Below, piece by piece: positions 37,719-46,700 of a stretch of 64,000 nt of DNA. The stretch is from Xenopus tropicalis (Eukaryota; Chordata; Amphibia; Anura; Pipidae): contig NC_030683.2 in NCBI RefSeq assembly GCF_000004195.4, forward strand, positions 72,015,764 through 72,079,763. The letters run 5' to 3'. How positions within the stretch are numbered: position 1 is the first letter of the stretch; every line of letters begins with the position of its first letter. The translations under genes and the position numbers were made by a program. The notes under the pieces were generated by a model. It was given only the letters and a program-made list of their open reading frames with translations. It had not been told where the DNA came from and did not search any database.

Positions 37719-40700
37719 TTGAACAAAGAATTGACATATATTTTAGTGTTATTCATTTGCCATTATGAAGCCTGCAGAGTTACCTTTCTAAGAGAAAGCA
37801 ATATGGATCTTGACACAAACAATAATTATGTCAATACACATATACCAATTCAGCCAGAAGTGTTATAAGATGGAGAGGAAGATAAATGATTTATTGAACA
37901 ACAATTGGGTCTGATTACATGCCCAGGACCTATTTTTCATATAGCAAGAAAACTGTCTGATCCCAAAGGATCCCTCTATCTGCAATTAGCTAGGGCTACA
38001 TAGTTTTTGGCAGTATGGCTGCCTCAACTTCCAGGGTCTTGTATAAGGAACTTTGGACAGCACCTAGAAATTTTAGTGGCTGATCCATATAAACACTGGT
38101 TTTAAGAGAGGAAAGCAAGGCATCTAATTAATTTCTTTCTCTTCCACAGAGGAACACTGGTGTGATGCAACTTAATTGAAGGAAATACTATCAACCAATG
38201 TTACATATCTATACAACATTACTTCTGTGCAGTGACTATAAAATAATATACTTAAGGTCAAAGAGACCAAGTATATGTATAACAAGACACAAACGGAATG
38301 TGGACAACAATGTTTTGCAGAGATAGCTAGCAACTTTATCTGAAAATAGCCTCTGGACCATCACATCGCAGCAGGTTATATGTCTCATTTTTCTCACGAT
38401 CAACACTGGGAAATTTTTTTACCTGGACATTAACCCATGGTAAGCAATCACTGCTTATAATCACTGATCGGTTACTATGGGTTAACACACAGATACAAAT
38501 GAGCCCCATACACATGGAGAAGCAACAATATACTGTGTCAAATCACGGTTAACTTTAGTCAACAGGATTTACTGCCAGTATTGCAATCATGCATAACTTA
38601 CAAGACAACACATCCAATTGTTCTCAAAAATCCCCCTGTACTGCGATGTCTACTAGTGATGTGTGGGGTTGACTTTGGCAGGCTCAGACTGAAATTTGGA
38701 GTGACCACATACAGGTCAGACTGGGAACTATACTGTCTCTACTCCCAAATATTCCATTTTAAAATGGGTGCGGGTCTTACGACGGCAACATTTTGTGGGA
38801 TAGGGTCAGTTACAGGTTTAGGTTTTGTGGGTTAAGGTCAGGTGTGGGCTGAGTTTTTTTTTTGCCCTGCACATCCCTACCCTGTACTCTTAAGCCTACA
38901 ATAAATAATGTTTACACTTGCTCACAGCATTTACCAACATATAACTAGGGTTAAAGCATAATGGGAATTGCTGTAGCAACCCAAGACTAAGTAACACCTA
39001 CCTACAGCCACATTTGTATAAGTGACAATTAAAATTTCGTTATGGATAATCAAATATGGTATGCTCCAACCAAAGTGCAATAAATAAAAATATATGTTTG
39101 GGACCCCCAAAAATAAAGTAAAGTAATGGGCAGCAATTTAAAGGACAGAAAGAACTGTTAAGTGTGTATGGCCAGCTTACAATGATGTCTGAACTACTGG
39201 TATTCTCTATCATACCAGTATATACAGTAAATGCTATTAGTTTACTATAGTAAAAAAAAAAAAAAATGTTGTTAAAGAAACATGACCCTGAGTTTTCAAG
39301 ATTTTCCTAGCCATTTTGGCAGTTTTTGGGGGGCTGTGATCCCAAAATACAGAAGACACACAGAAGTCTTCATCCACATGCAGTGAGAAGGCAGGCGGAG
39401 ATACCTATTCTATGACCTGAAGTCTCAAGGTGGCCTTACATGTACTATTATAGTCATCCCCCAACCGCTATGCTACTATAAGCACCCCTGACATGTTATC
39501 ACTGGCATCCACCTTTTACTTTGGAAATACTCCTGAAATGCAGAGAAGCTATGACTAAACAGAAGCAATATATTCTGCATTTGTCTATGTTTAAAAAATG
39601 TAGAAATCTTTGAATGGCATAGGACCCAATGCAGATAAAGCATGGAGATCTTTGTGCCTGGGAAGCCTTCTGCTGCATTAAGCAAGCTAATAAAGAAAAT
39701 TACACATGATTTACTGTCCATGGTACATCTTGATGGAGAAACGCACTGCATGGCATCAAATGTCAGAAATTTCAAGTCACTAACATCTTCAATCTGGGCC
39801 CTAGTGTATAAGCAAGAAATGGAGTCCTTAGCACCACAGTTACAGCTGGAGATTGGAGCAGGGTGACATTCTGGGAATTACAGTTCTACAAAAGCCAAAG
39901 ATAACCATGTTATGTCAGCTGACAGTTTATTTAGAGATAAAACATTTTTTTTTGCTTAACATTAACATTGAGCTGGAGAGAGCTAAGTCTCTGAAGTGGC
40001 TTATGGTTCAGCTTTGAATCTATTTTTCAACTGCTTTCTTTTAGGACTCATAACCACAGGCTTTTCAAGTTCCAACTGAGGTGTGGCATATTCCATGTTG
40101 TGGCTGATGCACCTTGAAAAATCCAGTATTACTAAGGGTCTGGGTGCAAAGAGCCAGTACCTACAGCTAGGGAAGCAACAGCTCACTATAAACAAGAGCA
40201 GCAAGCAATCTAGTGTTGATGTATGAAAGATGTAATGGGGCCTCCAGTATTTTACAAATATTTCTTATAACCATAAAGGACAGCTGCAGTTCTATTAAAC
40301 TTCTCTTTGGATAGATTTTAACCCCATGGCCTGTTATTCCCTACCACTTACAGGGGGAAAAAATATCAATTTATTACAGTGGATGGTGCCCCCTCTCCCC
40401 CAAATTCAGGCAAAACATCAACAAAAAACTCCAAACTGTCTGCTAATAATCTGTACAAAGATGAACAACACCGGTACACCTAGCACTACCATTCCACCAT
40501 ACTACGCATGATTCAGAAGGGTTTGTAGTGTGCCTTTATATGGCCAACAAAAATTCAGTAACAAACAGCAGTAACAATGATCTGAAAACCGTTAGGCATA
40601 AGCCATACAGCTGCAAAGGTGTTTGTGTGTTCTCAGCTACCAACACATAGCTCTGTCTCATGCTCCTCAACTCTCAAAATGACACACAGCTCTGCACCTA

Positions 40701-43700
40701 CTAATGCTTTCTGTAAGAGGTGTGTGTCAAGGGAGCACTTTCTTGTTTGAAAATGCAGTCAGTATATGGAAACAGTTCAGAGGCATAGAAGCTAGAGACA
40801 GCTTTGTGGTTAAAGTATAACATTGAGCTTGAACTGTCAAATGCATTTGTTACACGATCAATTGCCTCATCAGTACCAAATTCAATTTTATTCTTATACA
40901 AATTAAGTGGAAAAGTACAATCCTATATTTTACTCACAATAAAGTTACAAGTTACTTTTGGTATCACTCTACTGAACCAAGGAGCAGGAGGGGCCCATGG
41001 AGTGGCACCAGTCCTACACAGAAGAATGTTATTGTGCATTTTGCCTTTTTCTTGGTCAGATAAAATATCATAAAATACACAGCTGCAGGCAGAGACTTAT
41101 GTAAAATCATATTGTATAAGAACTTAAGAAAATCATACGTAGTATTTTTAAAATGTATGATCTACCTGATCACATTCTTTTTAATATTGCCAGTGATGCA
41201 TATGAGCAAACTGAATATAGTACAGAACTCCAGTTCCACATTTTTTTTGGAATTAATGACATTCTGTCCCTGTCCCCTGGAAAACATAAAAATTTGTTGT
41301 TTTTCAACTTGTTAGCCAAACAGGACCAGCTGCACAGTGTTTTCTGACTAGACACACCAGTTGTAGCCTGATGGGATCATATAATGGTCTGTTTAAAATG
41401 AGCCCAAAGTGGCACTAAAATAGAAAGATAAATCGGGAAATAAGTTTGGTAATGATATATTTCCTTATTAAGAGCATGTTTTATATCAGAAATAAGTGCA
41501 TAGTCTTGAACTGCACTATGTAACTGTTACTTGATGGGCGAACACTTGTGCCGATCACTGGCAACCACTACTCAGTTTTAAACAACTTTCTCCACAACCT
41601 GCTTCACTACTACACACACTAAAATGCAAAAGTGATGCCATAAAGAAACTTAAAGTTAAGTCACCAAGGGCATGCAGAAAGCCTCTTTTGCAAAAATATC
41701 AAGCAAATTTGCATGACCCAACAAGTTGTAACACCCAGAGACATCAACCTTGCTCTGACCGCAGCGGGGGGGAACTGACGCACTCTGTGACATATAGGCT
41801 TTTCTGAAGCCACTGAATGCTCACTGTGAATGTATGCATGCTCATACTGATGTCGCTGAATGCTTACTGCAAATGTGCCGGAGAACCTGTAAAACCCAAG
41901 GAATTAGGTATGGTGATGGATGAAATGAGAGAGGGGGCCAAAACCAAGCAAAAACCAGGCGCTGGGCACATACCTATTCTGCACCTCTAATTTGGTCCCT
42001 CTTTCACCCATGCCATGGCCCTGCGCTGGCTATGAACCCTATGTACCTAACCGACACCCACCTCTACCTGTACTTTTAGTGGTACCCCATGCACTTCAGA
42101 AATTTAACAACTGCTCTTGAATGAACTAATCACAATAAAGCTGGCCATATAGAGGTATTGGACCTGTTATTGGGAATGCTTGGAATCTTTCAGTAATTTA
42201 GATCTCCATACTTTAAATCTACTAAAAATCATTTGAACATTACGTAAACCCAACAGGTTTCTTAGTTAGGATCAAGAATAAGGTAATAATTTTGTAATAT
42301 TTGAGTTATTTGATTAAAATGAAATCTACGGGAGATGGCCTTCTCACAATTCAGAATTTTCTGGATAAGGTTTGAGGATAACGGATCCCATACCTGTACC
42401 AAGAGATCTTGCTTGACAAGATCACCTAAGCAAGCACATCTTTACCTCATTTGACCATAATCAACTTTCTTTGAAAAACTGGGTCCAGCAGAACCTTCAG
42501 TCTCTGTGCCAAAGATGACTGTAAGAAAAGCCACTTAGCAGGCCAACGCATTCCTATGCTACAGGGCTTGCCTGATATGCAATTGGCATGCCCCAGTACA
42601 CACGCAAATAAGCCATTCACTTGGTTTGGAGGGATCAAATCACCAGCTTATATAAATCTGCTGTTTATATCAGCAGCTGGTGTATGGCCAGTTTAAGACT
42701 GACAGAGTAAATAATGACACGTAAAAAAAAACCTTAGAAACAACTAATTATTTTACCTTAAAATATTAACTTTTGCTTTTATAATTTGTTTCATGAAAGT
42801 GAAGAGTATGTTGAACTTGCATAGTTAAATGTAAAATCAATGCACCCTAAAATCTGCTTACAACAAAGGAGGATCTGAAGCTGTTTATACCTGTTTAATC
42901 CAGTTAATTCTGTTGTTGCTGGGCCTGTTGATTCTAATTTTGTCTCAAAGAGATTAAAAGGAAAAGTAACACTAAAAATTTTTAAGTAAAAAATCTATTC
43001 TACCCTGCCCCAATAATTGCCCCATTGTTCATGTAATTTATTATTTTGAATGCTTTATTAGAAAATACCTGCTAAAACTTGGCATCCGGTCATTTGAAAT
43101 AAGGCAATACAGAGATGCAGGGCAAGAATCCACTATATGACTAGCCTTCCTTCTGTATAGGAAGGAGTCGTCCTAGGATCGATCAATCGATCGTTGCATA
43201 GTGGATTCTTGCCCTGCATCACCGTATCGCCCTAATTCAAATGACTGGAAGCCAAGTTTTAGCAGGTATTTTCTAATAAAACATTCAAAATAATAAATGG
43301 TGTGCAGGGTAGAATAGATTTTTTACTTAAAAAATTTTAGTGTTACTTTTCCTTTAATAAATTCATCCAAGGCTACATAAAAAGAACTACACACATACAT
43401 GTAAATATGTGAAGAAACATTACGGAGACAAGAAGCAAAGAGCTTCATGTTACTATGAAGGGCCATGGTAGACAGGGAGATTAGTCGCCCGCGACAAATC
43501 TCCCTTGTTGTCGGCGACTAATCTCCCCGATATGCCATCCCACCGGCTTGAATGTAAATCGCCGGTGGGATGGCATTTGTGGCCATTATTGCTTTGAGAG
43601 GAAACTTTCGCGATTTTGGGAAATCGCGTTGCCGCATATGCCATCCCACTGACGCTTTACATTCAAGCCGGTGGGATAACATATCAGGGAGATTAGTCGC

Positions 43701-46700
43701 CCGCAACAAGGGAGATTTGTCGCGGGCGACTAATCTCCCCGTCTACCATGGCCCTAACACAACAACACATATACACATTATTAAAGGACCAGTAACACGG
43801 AAAAAAAAAAAAATGTAATCAACATGCTTACATTAAAAAAAAAAAAAAAAATCCCTGAAACAGTTTTCAGATAGCAGAAGCAGGGGTCAGGTAAGCGATT
43901 ATAATTTACAGGATGTTATTATATTCTTATAAATGGAGCTTAGCGATGTAATTTCTGCCCCATGACTCACTGGAACTTGTGCATTATAACAAATAATGTA
44001 CCCCCTGTTGTAAAATATGAGGATATTAGAAGTAACCTCAAAATTCCATGACCTGTCTAAAAGCACTCGGCCTTTGGCTCTGTGCTTTTATATGGTTATA
44101 AAACTCATCTGTGACTTATAATATTCCTATATTTTACAACAGGGTGTATATTATTCACTATGTAATGACTGGGGAGAGACTAACATTTGTAACCCCACAG
44201 AGATTTTAACTTTCCTTCTCATCACATCTGTGTGTAAGCATATACACAAGAGAATAATATGGCAAAAAGTTACTCCAAGTGCACAGTGACAAAAAAATGT
44301 AATAAATAAACTGATGTTTTAGATCACAGTTTTGCAATAAACAATAGAAGTATAAGCATATAGATATATATAACAGGCAGCAATCACCATTTGCCTTTGA
44401 ATAGTGAATAAAATATGATGGGTGAGAGCAAGAAATTCCGAATATCTATTTAGAAAAGTATCTCTTTGGTTGAAATATTGATACCATGAAGCTATACAGA
44501 AGGATGAAGCATTCTTCAGTCACAATAATAATAATAATATTAGTTTAACAGATTAGATGAATTTTAGACATGGAACAAATATTTTTTAAAAATGCTAGGG
44601 CCTTAGAAAACTATATTATTTTCAATTATGATAGAATCCCTGCTAAATAACAGGCTATTTTTCTTTCACTTGACCAGCCTGGTTTGGAGGGCAGTTCTCT
44701 TAGTATACTACTGTTTCTTCTAGCAAGGTTAACACCCAAATGTAATGACATCATAAAGAAATTACAGTTATAAGTTGTAGACAACTTGGCGCTTTAATAA
44801 TGCATTGGGGGTCAACACAGAGTTACTTAATAGTTGTTTAAGGGTGTAGACACATGGGGCTACTAGTAGCAGTTACTTGCCACAGCTACTAAAATACACA
44901 ATGCTGATTATTTACTGATAATTGTCTCTACATGTGTTTTAGCAGAATAAATTTCAGTATTGTCTATGGCAGGGTATTTTCTGGCATTTAGTAGCCGTGA
45001 CAAGTAGCTACTAAGTAGGTCTGTGTGTCTTCACCATAAAGTGCTACACAGCAGATATCTGAAAGGCAAATTAAGTTATAGAACAAGAACTCTTACTCTA
45101 ATACCAAGCAGGGAGCTAGACAAGTGTCTTTTAGAAGCTTTCTTCCTACCTATATTATACCTAAAAGCAGATGTTTTGTCAAAACAATTATGCTGATCAA
45201 GGAATGGTTTGAGCAGCATGATCTAAAATAGCATATAGATATCAAAATAGAAAAGCCTTTGAGTTGCAGGCTGTGTTCTTTGTCAGACATAAGGAATGAC
45301 TGGCTATATGACTTGGTTATAACTGTGAAGCTTGTGTCCAGTCCATGTGTTCACCTCCTTTTGACCTTAGGGAGGCATTTATCGAACTGTGCCCCAGGCA
45401 CCAAAATCAGATTATAAATCCAACAGTTCAAGTATATATACTGTGCATTTAAATTGTGTTGTGGTCTAGTGGTGCTATAATTACAATTGCATAGTCTCAC
45501 TGCAAACATTACTGGGAAAACTATACATGTGCCTACCATGGCCTACTAAAATCTACTGTGTTGTTTGTGAAAAGTTAATGCCAAGAGTAAAGCTATTTAC
45601 TTAGATAAGAGATTCTAGAAGATCACAGATACTAATCTGTACAGCTAATCTCTTTATCACCACAATTTGCAGTCCCTGCCTGGAAGGCCAGTGGTCTTTA
45701 CTGTATTATTTAGATTTGTGCTTTTCAAGGGCCTCATTATGCAAAACAAACAAACAAATCCCCTCTTTCAGATGCTAAAGAGGTGCTGCAGACATCATAA
45801 CATAAAATCATGTCTTGGTCAGGGGAGGAGTCTAAAAAGTATCCACATAATCCACATCATTGGAGAACAGAGATGACAAGGGGAAGGCCTGCTTCTCAGG
45901 AACATTACAATGAACAAAGTTTTAACCTGTTCAGCTGCAAAAGAGGAATGCTATTTTATAATTGATCACTTTGGTTTACATTTTCCATGAAGAACGTTTA
46001 CAAAACAAACATATTTGATTTAGGGGACTCTTTACTTATGCCCTCATTAAAACGAATGTTAACCTGTTTATGATCTTAAAAACATACATAACCTTATCTT
46101 TGTTTCAAGTTTGATATTCTATTATTCTACTATTTTTTACTATTTTATATTTTATATTAGCTGCTGCCTCTGCAAAGCTCAGGGAACTGTATAAGAAATT
46201 GTGACAACAAAAGAATGGCCATGAATGATGGCTGTTCAACAACTTTCCTGCAGATGGTCACAGATCATATTTAAAATCTGCTTCGCGCACAGAACCGTTA
46301 CAGGATACAAATCACCCCCCACCCCAAAAAAAAAAAAAACACATGAAATGAGAGCCTGCTGTGCTGTACTCTTGGTCGCTGAAGTGGTTAACATATTTAC
46401 AACCAGATATTCCAGCAAGCCGAGTCACCAGATGTGGCTGCTGAGAATACACAGCTATGTCCATTATAAAGTAAACAAAATTCTTAGTAGTATCAAGGCT
46501 ATAAAAAGGGTGATAAAGGATTCAATGGGATGATGCTTTGCTGCTGGCACAGTTCAGTGCATCAGATCAAAGTACTTTCAGAGCCAAATTATCATCAGCC
46601 CCTTGAGTGAGACAGGCTAATCAATGTCTTGCTCACTGTTAATTGCTGAATTCTACAGTTGTGCAAGGGCTTTTGTGCTGATGCAACTGAGTGGTTGCAG

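Noticed and set aside
37555..37868. Open frames with Ile-Tyr repeats
   Set aside because: Direct translation of the (AT)n microsatellite.
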